From Sphingomonas naasensis (GTDB lineage Bacteria; Pseudomonadota; Alphaproteobacteria; Sphingomonadales; Sphingomonadaceae), in contig NZ_SRXU01000008.1 of assembly GCF_004792695.1 (NCBI RefSeq), positions 124,001 through 188,000 on the forward strand: a stretch of 64,000 bases of DNA, written 5' to 3'. Below are positions 1 through 8,914 of the stretch, piece by piece. The notes below the pieces were generated by a model that had not been told where the DNA came from, ran no database searches, and saw nothing but the letters and a program-made list of their open reading frames with translations. Numbering within the stretch: the first letter of the stretch is position 1; each line of letters opens with the position of its first letter. A program made the translations under genes and the position numbers.

Positions 1-14
1 TGAATCAAAGGCAC

Positions 15-118
15 GTCACCCCCGCGAAAGCGGGGGCCCATCTCGTGCGCGCGCAACGAATGCGCCTGTGCATTTGCGGGTGGTTCGGGAGATGGGTCCC
101 CGCTTTCGCGGGGATGAC
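15..118. repeat. Intergenic palindromic repeat, family A, copy 1
   Basis: Two arms of about 30 bp, each itself a hairpin (CCCCGCGAAAGCGGGG type), face each other around a 44-bp spacer: the left arm starts GTCACCCCCGCG and the right arm ends CGCGGGGATGAC. The same arms recur at 24658-24749. REP/BIME-like elements of this kind are non-coding and lie between genes; here it lies upstream of the first gene. Confidence 0.75.
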
Positions 119-167
119 GAGGCGACGATTAACCCGGTCTTTCCACCCCGGCGCGCATAAACCTGCC

Positions 168-1091
168 ATGCGCGCAACGATCCTGCTTCTCGCCCTCGCC
201 GCCCCTGCCGCCGCGCAGGAGCGCGCCGCACCGTTCGTCGTCGCCGAGACCGGGCAAGGCTATGCCACGATCGACGCGGCGGTGACCGCGATCCGTGACG
301 ACGATGCGACGATCCTGATCGCGCCGGGCGCCTATCGCCAGTGCACCGTCCAGACCGGCGGCAAGATCGTCTTCAAGGCGCGCCAGCCCGGCACGGTGAT
401 CTTCGAGAAGACGGTGTGCGAGGAAAAGGCCGGCTTCGTGCTGCGCGGGCGCGGCTCGTCGATCGATGGCATCATCTTCCGCGGCTATGCGGTGTCCGAC
501 GGCAACGGCGCCGGCATCCGCCACGAGATGGGCGACCTGACCATCACCAATTCGATGTTCCTCGACAGCCAGGAGGGTATTCTCGGCGGCGGGCACGAGA
601 CAGTGCGGAAGGTCAGCATCGATCGCTCGACCTTTGCCGGGCTCGGCCAGTGCGAGACCGAGAATTGCAGCCACGCCATCTATCTCGCGGTCGATGGCGA
701 CGTCTCGATCACCCGCTCGCGCTTCGAGCGCGGTACCGGCGGCCATTACGTCAAGCTGCGCGCGCGCCGGGTCAACATCACCGATTCGAGCTTCGACGAC
801 AGCGCCGGCAAGAAGACCAACTACATGATCGACCTGTCCGAGGGCGGCACCGGGCTGATCGCGCGCAACACCTTCGTGCAGGGACGCAGCAAGGACAATC
901 ATTCGGGGCTGATCGTGATCGCCGCCGAGGGGCGGACCTATCCCTCGTCGGGGCTGCGCATCGAGGACAATATCGCCAGCATGGCCCCCGGCGCGCCGCC
1001 CAACCCCGCGTTCGTCGCCGATCTGAGCGGCTCGACGATCGAACTCAGCGCCAACCGGCTGAGCGGCATGCGGGCATTCGAGCGGCGGTAA
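168..1091 (+). CDS. Secreted right-handed beta-helix protein
   Basis: 307 residues. The chosen ATG gives a clean Sec signal peptide (about residues 1-17, ending AAAQ). The mature part shows a ladder of short beta-helix coils, each ending in a hydrophobic-polar turn: ITNSMF, SIDRSTF, SITRSRF, NITDSSF, LIARNTF, LRIEDNI. This is the pattern of pectate-lyase-like parallel beta-helices. Several cysteines (QCTV, TVCEEK, GQCETENC) suggest disulfides and therefore periplasmic or extracellular location. I see no recognisable catalytic triad, so substrate and activity are unknown; a polysaccharide lyase or a structural surface protein are both possible. No clear Shine-Dalgarno sequence precedes the ATG. 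An in-frame ATG further upstream would run through the family A repeat and is rejected. Confidence 0.8.
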   Translation: MRATILLLALAAPAAAQERAAPFVVAETGQGYATIDAAVTAIRDDDATILIAPGAYRQCTVQTGGKIVFKARQPGTVIFEKTVCEEKAGFVLRGRGSSIDGIIFRGYAVSDGNGAGIRHEMGDLTITNSMFLDSQEGILGGGHETVRKVSIDRSTFAGLGQCETENCSHAIYLAVDGDVSITRSRFERGTGGHYVKLRARRVNITDSSFDDSAGKKTNYMIDLSEGGTGLIARNTFVQGRSKDNHSGLIVIAAEGRTYPSSGLRIEDNIASMAPGAPPNPAFVADLSGSTIELSANRLSGMRAFERR

Positions 1092-1093
1092 TT

Positions 1094-1218
1094 CCCTGTT
1101 CCCTTTGGGAAAGGGAGGGAGGCGCGACGCGCCGGAAGGGTGAGAGTCGAGCCGCACTCACCCTTTCCACTCGCTTCGCGAGCGGGCCCCTTCCCGCTCC
1201 CAAGGGAAGCGGGAGTTT
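1094..1218. repeat. Intergenic compound palindrome, family B, copy 1
   Basis: Nested hairpins between two convergent genes: TCCCTTT/AAAGGGA, GGCGCG/CGCGCC, GAAGGGTGAG/CTCACCCTTTC and CCCGCT/AGCGGG. The GGAAGGGTGAG ... CTCACCCTTCC core is shared with 60871-60964. It may also end transcription from both sides, but there is no T-run. Confidence 0.65.
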
Positions 1219-1221
1219 AGC

Positions 1222-2865
1222 TCACCGGCACGTATCTCCCGGCCCCGCGTCGAGATCGAGGCAGCGGCCGTCGATCTCCACCGGCACCTTCACCCCGATC
1301 AGCGACGCCAGCGTCGGCGCGATATCGACGGTCTCGACCGACAAAGGCTGCTCGAACCCGGTCATCCCCTTGCGCCAGAACAGGATCGGCACGCGCCGGT
1401 CATAGTCCCAGAAGCTGCCATGCGTGGCGATCGAGCCGCCCTCGGTGCCGGCGATCGGCGTGACCCGCGGCTTGAGCGCGATGACGAGATCGCCCGAGCG
1501 TCCCTTATCGTACGAGGCAGCGGCACGCTGGAGCAATGTCCAGGTCTCGGGCGGAGTATGGACTTGGCGGGTCGCTTCGATCTGGGCGCGGGTGAACACC
1601 GCCTCGACCTGCGGATTGGCCGACCAGCGCTTGATCGCCTCGGTCTGGACCCGGGCGCGATTGGCGGCGCTCAGTCCCGGCGCGAAATAGACGTCGCCCG
1701 AATTGCCGCCAACCAGCACCGGGCCGATGATGCCCAGCGCCGCACCGATCTCCTTGCCCATCGTGCCCGCATCGAGCCCGCGCGCCACCCGCGCCGCCAT
1801 CGGCGCTGCATGCTCGCGGTTGCGCTCGGGCATGTCGTGGCCGCCGTGATCGGCGGTCAGCGCCACGGCGTAATCGACGCCGGTCTGGTCGAGCACGGCG
1901 AACAGCTTGCCGAGCGTCTGGTCGAGCGCGAGCAGCTGGAGGCACATCTCGCTGCCCGCGGTGCCGCGGGTGTGACCGACATAGTCGGTCGCCGAGGCGC
2001 CGAGGATCAGCAGGTCGGTATGCGCGCCCTGGCCGAGCTTCATGTCGGTGGCGATCCCGGCGCCGAGCGCGAGGATCGATTCGTCGAACTCGGGCGAGGC
2101 GCGGAAGCCGGCGGTATCGCCCGCCGCGCGCGCGAACCGCCCGTCGCCGACGCTGCGGTTCGGGTTGAGCTGGAAGGCGCGGCTGCGCGCCTGGCAGAAG
2201 GGCGGCTCGGCGAGCGGCTCCTGCGCCTCGCCGATCCGCTCGGTCACGCTCGCGTTCATTCGGGTGACCATCGCCGGCGCGGTCCTGCCGGCATAGGAGA
2301 CGAAGGCCTTGCCGTCCCACCACCACAGTTCGTCGACCTTGTGCCCGCCCATCATCACCGCGGCGCGGTCCTTGCCGGCAACCGAGACGACGCGGCTCTG
2401 CGGATCGGCGAGCTTCATCCACTCGCCGAGCGTCGGCACCTTCAGATGCTTGTCCGAGACGGTGTATTTGCCCGAAGTGCTGCCGGGCACGCTCTCGTCC
2501 TCGGCGCAATAGACGGTCTTGTCCTCGCGCGGCGCCGCGAAGTCGGTCCAGTCATTAGCGATGATCCCGGTGCGCGCCGGCCGCGCGCCGCTGAGGATCG
2601 TCGAATGGCCCGGGCAGGTCTCGGTCGCGGCATGACTCTGATAGCCCGAGGGGAAGACCGCGCCGGTGAGCAGCCGCGCGAAGCCGCCGGTGAACCGGGC
2701 GCGATATTCGGCGAACAGGTCCGCCGAGAACTGGTCGACCGAGATCACCACCAGCAGCTTCGGCGGCGTCTGCGGCGTCGCCGGAGCCGGGGCCGGCTGC
2801 GCCTGCTGGGCGGCGGCGGGCGTGGCGGCGAGCAGCGCCAGCGCGGCGGGAAGAGCGAGCTTCAT
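1222..2865 (-). CDS. Secreted alkaline phosphatase, PhoK/PafA type
   Basis: 547 residues, signal peptide about 1-20 (ending ATPAAAQ) and then a Pro/Ala/Gln-rich linker. The type I phosphodiesterase / alkaline phosphatase fold is shown by the first metal-binding Asp (VISVDQF, Asp44), the nucleophile segment TETCPGHST (likely nucleophile Thr83), the ALTADHGGHD metal box in the middle, and a late HGSFWDYDRRVPI metal His. Thr as nucleophile and the length near 550 fit the PhoK (Sphingomonas) / PafA subgroup, which hydrolyses phosphomonoesters in the periplasm with zinc or calcium. It lies divergent from the DsbD-like gene across 75 bp. No Pho box was recognised. Family confidence is high; substrate range is inferred. 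Confidence 0.9.
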   Translation of the reverse strand: MKLALPAALALLAATPAAAQQAQPAPAPATPQTPPKLLVVISVDQFSADLFAEYRARFTGGFARLLTGAVFPSGYQSHAATETCPGHSTILSGARPARTGIIANDWTDFAAPREDKTVYCAEDESVPGSTSGKYTVSDKHLKVPTLGEWMKLADPQSRVVSVAGKDRAAVMMGGHKVDELWWWDGKAFVSYAGRTAPAMVTRMNASVTERIGEAQEPLAEPPFCQARSRAFQLNPNRSVGDGRFARAAGDTAGFRASPEFDESILALGAGIATDMKLGQGAHTDLLILGASATDYVGHTRGTAGSEMCLQLLALDQTLGKLFAVLDQTGVDYAVALTADHGGHDMPERNREHAAPMAARVARGLDAGTMGKEIGAALGIIGPVLVGGNSGDVYFAPGLSAANRARVQTEAIKRWSANPQVEAVFTRAQIEATRQVHTPPETWTLLQRAAASYDKGRSGDLVIALKPRVTPIAGTEGGSIATHGSFWDYDRRVPILFWRKGMTGFEQPLSVETVDIAPTLASLIGVKVPVEIDGRCLDLDAGPGDTCR

Positions 2866-2940
2866 TGCGGGATCGACTCCATCGAGGAATTCTGCGCCCA
2901 GCTATTGTCGATCGACTGATCCTGGGCAAGGACATGCCCC

Positions 2941-4986
2941 ATGGCCCTGCTTCGTTTCGTATTGATGTCGCTCGCGCTGTGGCTCGCGATAGCGCCTGCA
3001 TCGGCGCAGGCACCCGGCAAAGGTCCGCATGTCCGCATCGAGCTGATCGCCGAGACCGAGCGGCCCGCGCCGGGCAGCGAAGTCACCCTCGCCTTCGCCT
3101 CGACCCCCGAGCCTGGCTGGCATGCCTATTGGGAGAATCCGGGCGATGCCGGCCTGCCGGCCCGCGCGAGCTGGACGCTGCCCGACGGCGCGAGCGCAGA
3201 ACCGCTGCGCTTCCCGGTGCCGCAGCGGCTGATCATCGGCGGGCTGATGAACTATGTCTATGAGGCTCCGTTCGCGCCGCTGGTGACGCTCAAGGTACCG
3301 GCGGATGCGACCATCGGAGACGTGTTCCCGGTTCGTGTGAAGCTCGACTATCTGGTCTGCACCAACGAAATCTGCGTTCCCGAAAAGGCCGAGCTTTCGA
3401 CCGCGCTGACCATCGGCGACGGCGCGGTGCCGGCCGATCGCCGCGCGCGCTTCGACGGCTGGCGCGCGGCGCTGCCCAAACCACTGGGCACGCCGGCCAA
3501 ATACCAGATCGACGGCAAGACCTTCCGGCTGGAGGTCCCCTTCCCGGCCGCGGCGGCGCTCACGGGCGAAGGCTATTTCTTCCCCCTCACCGACGGCGCG
3601 ATCGACTATGCCGCGCCTCAGCGCGTGGTGCGCGACGGCGATCGCATCGTGGTCGAGGCGCCGGCCAAGCGCGCGCTGCCCAAGGTCGACGGCTTGCTTG
3701 CTTTTGGTGGTCAGGGATTCACGCTCTCGGCCGCGCCGGGAACCGTCGCGCCGACCTCCGCCTCGGCCGGCGCACCGTCGAGCGGCTGGATCGCCGCCGC
3801 CCTGTTCGCCTTTCTCGGCGCGGTCGCCGGGGGCGTGATCCTCAACATCATGCCCTGTGTCTTCCCGATCCTCAGCCTCAAGGCGCTGAGCCTGGTCAAG
3901 GCGGGCGATCAGGCCGGCAATCCGCGCGGCGAGGCGCTGGCCTATACCGCGGGCGTGGTGCTGACCTGCCTCGCGCTCGGCGGGCTGCTGCTCGGCCTGC
4001 GCGCCGGCGGCGCGGCGATCGGCTGGGCGTTCCAGCTGCAGGACCCGCGGGTGATCCTGTTCCTGCTGCTGCTGGTGACCGGCATCGCGCTCAACCTCGC
4101 CGGGCTGTTCGAGCTCTCCGCGCCCGGCTTCGCCAATCGCGCCGCCGCGCGCGGCAATGGCGGCGCGTTCCTCACCGGCGCGCTCGCCGCCTTCGTCGCG
4201 ACGCCCTGCGCCGGCCCGTTCATGGCGACCGCGCTCGGCGCCGCGCTGATCCTGCCCTCGCCCGCGGCGCTCGCGGTGTTCGGCGGGCTCGGCCTCGGCA
4301 TCGCGCTGCCCTTCCTGCTGCTCGGCTTCGTCCCCGCGCTGCGCCGCCGCCTGCCCAAGCCGGGCGCCTGGATGGCGACGCTGCGCCGCATCCTCTCGAT
4401 CCCGATGTTCCTGACCGCGCTCGCGCTCGCCTGGGTGCTCGGGCGGCAGGCGGGCGTCGACGGCATGACGATCGGGCTCGGCGCGGCGCTGCTCGCCGCC
4501 TTCGGCCTGTGGTGGGCGGGCCGCCGGCAGGCGCGTGGGCTGAGCCGAGCCTGGCTTCCCGCGCTGCCGCTTCTCCTGCTCGCGCTCGCCGGGATGGCGA
4601 TGATCCACCCCGCCCCGCCCGAGGCAGCGCGCGCGGCGCCGGCCGGAAGCGAGGCTTTCAGCGAGGCGCGGCTGGCGGCGCTGCGCGCCGAGGGGCGCCC
4701 GGTCTTTGCCTATTTCACTGCCGACTGGTGCCTGACCTGCAAGGTCAACGAGAAGGGCGCGATCGAAACCGAAGCGGTCCGCAGCGCTTTCGAGAAGGGC
4801 AAGGTCGCGGTGCTGGTCGGCGACTGGACCAATGGCGATCCGGCGCTCGGCCGCTTCATCGAGCGACACAATCGTGCGGGCGTTCCGCTCTATCTATGGT
4901 ATAGGCCGGGGAGCGCGGAGCCCGAGGTCCTGCCTCAGGTGCTGACCCAGGCGATGCTGCAAAACCTTGCGGGCGTAAATCCTTAG
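2941..4986 (+). CDS. DsbD/ScsB-like transmembrane thiol:disulfide interchange protein
   Basis: 681 residues. Domain order: signal peptide (1-23), periplasmic DsbD N-terminal-like domain (about 25-265, with the CTNEICVPEK segment), a membrane core of about eight helices (about 280-550), and a periplasmic thioredoxin domain with DWCLTCK (Cys597, Cys600). The membrane cysteine pair sits in IMPCVFP (Cys306) and ATPCAGP (Cys423), as in the CcdA/DsbD core. Electrons from cytosolic thioredoxin would pass through these pairs to periplasmic clients. The stop codon is 10 nt before the next gene, a single-Cys redoxin that is a plausible electron acceptor. AAGGA precedes the ATG. Confidence 0.92.
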   Translation: MALLRFVLMSLALWLAIAPASAQAPGKGPHVRIELIAETERPAPGSEVTLAFASTPEPGWHAYWENPGDAGLPARASWTLPDGASAEPLRFPVPQRLIIGGLMNYVYEAPFAPLVTLKVPADATIGDVFPVRVKLDYLVCTNEICVPEKAELSTALTIGDGAVPADRRARFDGWRAALPKPLGTPAKYQIDGKTFRLEVPFPAAAALTGEGYFFPLTDGAIDYAAPQRVVRDGDRIVVEAPAKRALPKVDGLLAFGGQGFTLSAAPGTVAPTSASAGAPSSGWIAAALFAFLGAVAGGVILNIMPCVFPILSLKALSLVKAGDQAGNPRGEALAYTAGVVLTCLALGGLLLGLRAGGAAIGWAFQLQDPRVILFLLLLVTGIALNLAGLFELSAPGFANRAAARGNGGAFLTGALAAFVATPCAGPFMATALGAALILPSPAALAVFGGLGLGIALPFLLLGFVPALRRRLPKPGAWMATLRRILSIPMFLTALALAWVLGRQAGVDGMTIGLGAALLAAFGLWWAGRRQARGLSRAWLPALPLLLLALAGMAMIHPAPPEAARAAPAGSEAFSEARLAALRAEGRPVFAYFTADWCLTCKVNEKGAIETEAVRSAFEKGKVAVLVGDWTNGDPALGRFIERHNRAGVPLYLWYRPGSAEPEVLPQVLTQAMLQNLAGVNP

Positions 4987-4996
4987 GGAGACGCAT

Positions 4997-5608
4997 ATGA
5001 CCAGGTGGATCTTCGCGGGACTCGCGGCGGTGTGCGTATCGAGCGCGGCGCCGCTGGCTGCGGAACCGGGGATCGGCGCCGCTGTTCCCAATTTTCGCGC
5101 CTATGACATGCACGGCAAGATCGTCGATCTCTCGCAATATCGCGGCAAGACCGTGGTGCTCGAGTGGAACAACCCGGGCTGCCCCTTCGTGCAGAAGCAC
5201 TATCAGAGCGGCAACATGCAGAAGAGCCAGGCCGCCGCGGTGGCGCAGGGCGCGGTGTGGCTGACGATCAATTCGGGCCCGCCCGGCAAGCAGGGCCATA
5301 TGAGCGGCGTCGAGGCGCAGAAATTCGTCGCCGACCAGCATGCCGCGCCGAGCGCCTATCTGCTGGATCCGCAGGGTCTGATCGGCAAGGGCTTTGGCGC
5401 GAAGACGACGCCGCACATGTACGTGATCGATGGCGATGGCCGGCTCGCCTATAACGGCGCGATCGACGACAAGCCGACCGCCGACAAGGCCGACATCGCC
5501 GGCGCGCGCAACCATGTCCTCGCCGCATTGGGCGAGATGCGCGCGGGCAAGCCGGTATCGGTGCCCGAGAGCCGACCCTATGGCTGCTCGGTGAAATACG
5601 CGGCCTGA
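4997..5608 (+). CDS. Periplasmic redoxin-domain protein (thioredoxin-like/AhpC-TSA)
   Basis: 203 residues. Signal peptide 1-22, then a thioredoxin-fold redoxin domain with WNNPGCPFV, where Cys62 occupies the peroxidatic or first thioredoxin position. The usual second Cys of CxxC is absent. The remaining Cys (YGCSVKYAA, near the C-terminus) could resolve it. GGAGACG lies 6 nt before the ATG. It is co-transcribed with the DsbD-like gene, so it is probably reduced by it and acts as a periplasmic peroxidase or disulfide handler. That link is inferred from context; the fold call rests on the motif and length. Confidence 0.85.
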   Translation: MTRWIFAGLAAVCVSSAAPLAAEPGIGAAVPNFRAYDMHGKIVDLSQYRGKTVVLEWNNPGCPFVQKHYQSGNMQKSQAAAVAQGAVWLTINSGPPGKQGHMSGVEAQKFVADQHAAPSAYLLDPQGLIGKGFGAKTTPHMYVIDGDGRLAYNGAIDDKPTADKADIAGARNHVLAALGEMRAGKPVSVPESRPYGCSVKYAA

Positions 5609-5722
5609 AGTCGGCGCGCCCCGCCGGGCTGCCAGTGACGCCAGAATTGCCCTTCGTCGCAAACGGCTTGGCTTGCCAGTGGGAAAATCCAGCCTTCCCC
5701 GACCAATCCGGGGAGACGAAAG

Positions 5723-6178
5723 ATGCGCAAGCCGCCGTTTATGTTAAGCAGTGCCGCCCTCTTGCTGGCGAGCAGCCCGGCGCTGGCCGGCCCGTGCCCG
5801 GCAACGCGTGCGGAGGGGGTGGCCCTGCTGATGACGCTCCCCCGGCTCGGCGACGACATCTGCTTCTATCCCTGCCAGCGCGCCTATAAATACGACGCGA
5901 ACAAAACCACGATGTTCGGGGTCCAGCCCATGTCCATCAGCAGCCATTCCTGGGGTAAACAGCTGATGTCCGTCGAATATCTCCTGCCGGGAAGCATCGG
6001 GAATTATCTGTCGCGATATAGAAAAGCCTTCCCCAATCCCTATTGCGACTCGGACGGGAGATATTGCTCCTTTTCGGTTAAGGGCGGCGCCGAGGGAATG
6101 CTTCAGCAGGTCGAGCTGATTCCCGACAAGACCGGCAACAACACGCGTTTGAACTGCAATTTCTACTTTGCGGATTGA
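5723..6178 (+). CDS. Secreted orphan protein, lower GC
   Basis: 151 residues, not recognised. The signal peptide is clear (1-22, MRKPPFML... ending ALAG). The mature part has six cysteines (PCPAT, DICFYPCQRA, PYCDSDGRYCSF, LNCNFYF), enough for three disulfides, and is rich in Tyr/Asn/Lys. One sampled 60-nt line (6001-6060) has 50% GC, far below neighbouring genes, so it may be recently acquired. GGGGAGACG stands before the ATG. It lies alone between the redoxin and the ATP-grasp operon. Confidence 0.7.
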   Translation: MRKPPFMLSSAALLLASSPALAGPCPATRAEGVALLMTLPRLGDDICFYPCQRAYKYDANKTTMFGVQPMSISSHSWGKQLMSVEYLLPGSIGNYLSRYRKAFPNPYCDSDGRYCSFSVKGGAEGMLQQVELIPDKTGNNTRLNCNFYFAD

Positions 6179-6309
6179 TCGCGCCCGCGGAACGCGAACC
6201 TGCGGCATCGCGCAGGCGGTGTCGCCAAAGCCGCGTTGCGGGGACTTGTGCGCCGCAACAAAGCGTTGCAGCATGGAACCGCTGAGCAGTTCCGGCTTTT
6301 GGGAGGCGC

Positions 6310-7776
6310 ATGGCATCACGGGGGGCGTTCGACGAGATCTGGGGGCATGGCGGGCCGGGCAACCCGCGGCCTGAATTCGCCGCGCTATCCGAATGGGTGG
6401 CGGACACGCCCTCCGCCGAGCTTCAGCGCCGCCAGCAATCCGCCGAGGCCGCCTTTCGTCAGCTCGGCATCACCTTCGCGGTCTATGGCGACAGCGAGGC
6501 CGCCGAGCGGATCATCCCGTTCGACATCGTGCCGCGGGTGTTCCTTCAGCAGGAATGGTCGCGGCTGTGCGAAGGACTCGTCCAGCGCACCCAGGCGATC
6601 AATGCGTTTCTCGAGGACATTTACGGCGAGCGGCGGATCCTCAAGGAAGGGCTGATCCCGCCCGAGCTGATCTATCGCAACGACCAGTTCCGCCCCGAGG
6701 TCGCCGGCATCCGCCCGCCGCACGGCGTCTGGGCGCATATCTGCGGAATCGATCTCGTCCGCACCGGCCCCGACCAGTTCTTCGTGCTCGAGGACAATGC
6801 CCGCACCCCCTCGGGCGTGTCGTACATGCTCGAGAATCGCGAGGCGATGCTGCGGCTCTGCCCCGAGCTTTTCCGCGATTTCCGCGTCGCGCCGGTCGAC
6901 AGCTATCCGGACATGCTGCTCGAGACGATGCGCTCGGTCGCGCCAGGCGACAATCCGCACCCGGTGTGCGTCGTGCTCACCCCCGGCCATTTCAACTCGG
7001 CCTATTACGAGCACAGCTTCCTCGCCGATTCGATGGGGATCGAGCTGGTCGAGGCGGCCGATCTGGTGGTCGACGACGACATCGTCTGGGTCCAGACGAT
7101 CGCCGGCCGGGTGAAGGTCGACGTGATCTACCGCCGGATCGACGACGATTTCCTCGATCCGCTCGCCTTCCGCCCCGAATCGCTGCTCGGCGTGCCCGGG
7201 CTGATCGCGGCCTATCGCGCCGGCAACGTCGCGCTGATCAACGCGCCGGGCAACGGCATCGCCGACGATAAGGCGATCTATTCCTACATGCCCGAGATCG
7301 TGAAATTCTATTCGGGCGGCGAGGCCAAGCTGCCCAATGTCGAGACCTTCCGCTGCCGCGAGCCGCAGGCGCTCAAATATGTGCTCGATCATCTCGATCA
7401 GCTGGTGGTCAAGCTGGTCGACGGATCGGGCGGCTATGGCATGCTGGTCGGGCCGACCGCGACCAAGGCGCAGATCGCCGAGTTCCGCGCCGCGCTGATC
7501 GCCGAGCCGCACCGCTACATCGCCCAGCCGACGCTCGCGCTGTCGACGGTGCCGACGATGAGCGAGGCCGGGCTGGCGCCGCGCCATGTCGATTTCCGTC
7601 CCTTCGTGCTGACCGGCAGCGACGGCGTCCGCGTCGTCCCCGGCGGGCTCACCCGGGTGGCGCTGCGCGAGGGATCGCTGGTGGTCAATTCGAGCCAGGG
7701 CGGCGGCACCAAGGACAGCTTCGTGCTGCTCGAGGACGGCGCCGGCCCGAGCCAGTCGCAGAGGCAGGGATCGTGA
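6310..7776 (+). CDS. Circularly permuted type 2 ATP-grasp protein
   Basis: 488 residues. The family is recognised from VLEDNARTPSGVSYMLENR, the ALINAPGNGIADDKAI segment, the nucleotide-binding VVKLVDGSGGYGMLVGP stretch and a late RPFVLTG. These proteins are predicted amide-bond-forming ligases. Published comparative genomics (Iyer, Aravind and colleagues on amidoligases) groups them with alpha-E and transglutaminase-like genes, the order found here. The natural substrate is unknown. GGGAGGC precedes the ATG. A family B palindrome of 176 bp separates it from the next gene of the operon. Confidence 0.92.
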   Translation: MASRGAFDEIWGHGGPGNPRPEFAALSEWVADTPSAELQRRQQSAEAAFRQLGITFAVYGDSEAAERIIPFDIVPRVFLQQEWSRLCEGLVQRTQAINAFLEDIYGERRILKEGLIPPELIYRNDQFRPEVAGIRPPHGVWAHICGIDLVRTGPDQFFVLEDNARTPSGVSYMLENREAMLRLCPELFRDFRVAPVDSYPDMLLETMRSVAPGDNPHPVCVVLTPGHFNSAYYEHSFLADSMGIELVEAADLVVDDDIVWVQTIAGRVKVDVIYRRIDDDFLDPLAFRPESLLGVPGLIAAYRAGNVALINAPGNGIADDKAIYSYMPEIVKFYSGGEAKLPNVETFRCREPQALKYVLDHLDQLVVKLVDGSGGYGMLVGPTATKAQIAEFRAALIAEPHRYIAQPTLALSTVPTMSEAGLAPRHVDFRPFVLTGSDGVRVVPGGLTRVALREGSLVVNSSQGGGTKDSFVLLEDGAGPSQSQRQGS

Positions 7777-7787
7777 GGATGGTTTGT

Positions 7788-7963
7788 CCAATTCCTCCCC
7801 GAGCTTGCTCGGGGAGGGGGACCGCCGCCGAAGGCGGTGGTGGAGGGGCCGCCGCGAAGTCGGCGGCCGCGCTAACCGCAAGCGAGATCCGCGCCTTCGG
7901 CGCGGCCCCTCCACCATGCTTCGCATGGTCCCCCTCCCCGAGCGGAGCTCGAGGAGGAATTGG
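7788..7963. repeat. Intergenic compound palindrome, family B, long copy inside an operon
   Basis: The arms begin CCAATTCCTCCCCGAGC and end GGAGCTCGAGGAGGAATTGG, and a second nested pair (GGGGGACC / GGTCCCC, GAGGGGCC / GGCCCCTCC) lies inside. The GAGGAG in the right arm (7951-7956) is the only Shine-Dalgarno-like sequence for the following alpha-E gene, 16 nt from its first ATG. Pairing of the two arms would hide that site. Confidence 0.75.
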
Positions 7964-7972
7964 GTCGCTGTC

Positions 7973-8914
7973 ATGCTGATGCTCTCGCGCACCGCGGCGG
8001 CGCTCTACTGGCTCGGCCGCTATGTCGAGCGCGCCGACTTCATCGCGCGGCTGGTCGAGGCGACCGTCCGCCTCGACGCGCTCTCCGCGCGCCCGGCCGG
8101 CGAGGCGGCGTGGCAGAGCGCGCTCGCGGTGACCTATACCGACGAGGCCTTCGCCGCGACCGGGCAGAGCTATACCCAGAGCCATGTCGCGCGCTTCCTC
8201 ACGCTCGACGCCGGCCATCCCGGCTCGATCATCCGCTGCCTCGACATGGCGCGCAACAATGCCCGCGCGGTGCGCACCGCGCTCACCCGCGAGGCGTGGA
8301 CCGCGATCAACCGCGCGTGGCTGCTCTTCCAGAACCGCGCCTCGACCGGCGGGGCCACCGCGACGCTCAACCTCGTCGAGCAGATCAAGGGCGAGACCCG
8401 CGGCTTCGAGGGATCGATCCACCGGATGATGCGCAACGAGGCGACATGGCTGATCCAGCTCGGCGCCGCGATCGAGCGCGCCGACAACACCGCGCGGCTG
8501 GTCGACGTCAAATATCATCTGCTGCTGCCCGAAGGCGAGGCGGTGGGTGGCGTGGTCGATCGTGACCAATGGACGACGATCCTCCAGACCGTCTCGGCAG
8601 TGACCGCCTATCGCTGGCTCTATTCGGAGGGACTCCAGCCCGCCAATGTCATCGACTTGCTGATCAGCCGCTTCGAGCTGCCGCGCAGCCTCGCCGCGTG
8701 CGTCGAGGAGACGGTGCAACTGCTCAGCCATCTCGCGCGGCGCACCGGGCTGCAGGGCGAGGCCGATCGCATGGCCCGCGCGCGGATGGCGCGGATGCAG
8801 AAGACGCGCACCTCCGAAGTGATCGTCAGCGGACTGCACGAATATCTCGAGGCGTTCGTGCGCGAGAATGCGATGCTCGACGCCGCGATCGCGCGGCAGT
8901 TCAGGTTCATCTGA
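7973..8914 (+). CDS. Alpha-E domain protein (ATP-grasp/transglutaminase operon)
   Basis: 313 residues from the first ATG; a second ATG two codons later gives the usual family start, MLSRTAAALYWLGRY. All-helical alpha-E family (formerly DUF403), recognised by LYWLGRYVERADF near the N-terminus, by the RNNARAVR helix, and by IERADNTARLVDVKYHLL in the middle. Function is unknown; it always accompanies circularly permuted ATP-grasp proteins, so it probably binds the same substrate or carries it between enzymes. Its stop overlaps the start of the transglutaminase gene by 1 nt. Reading further upstream would continue into the palindromic repeat and is rejected. Confidence 0.9.
   Translation: MLMLSRTAAALYWLGRYVERADFIARLVEATVRLDALSARPAGEAAWQSALAVTYTDEAFAATGQSYTQSHVARFLTLDAGHPGSIIRCLDMARNNARAVRTALTREAWTAINRAWLLFQNRASTGGATATLNLVEQIKGETRGFEGSIHRMMRNEATWLIQLGAAIERADNTARLVDVKYHLLLPEGEAVGGVVDRDQWTTILQTVSAVTAYRWLYSEGLQPANVIDLLISRFELPRSLAACVEETVQLLSHLARRTGLQGEADRMARARMARMQKTRTSEVIVSGLHEYLEAFVRENAMLDAAIARQFRFI

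Noticed and set aside
2902..4869. A 655-codon frame antisense to the DsbD-like gene
   Set aside because: Low-complexity charged product; the sense gene has complete DsbD motifs.
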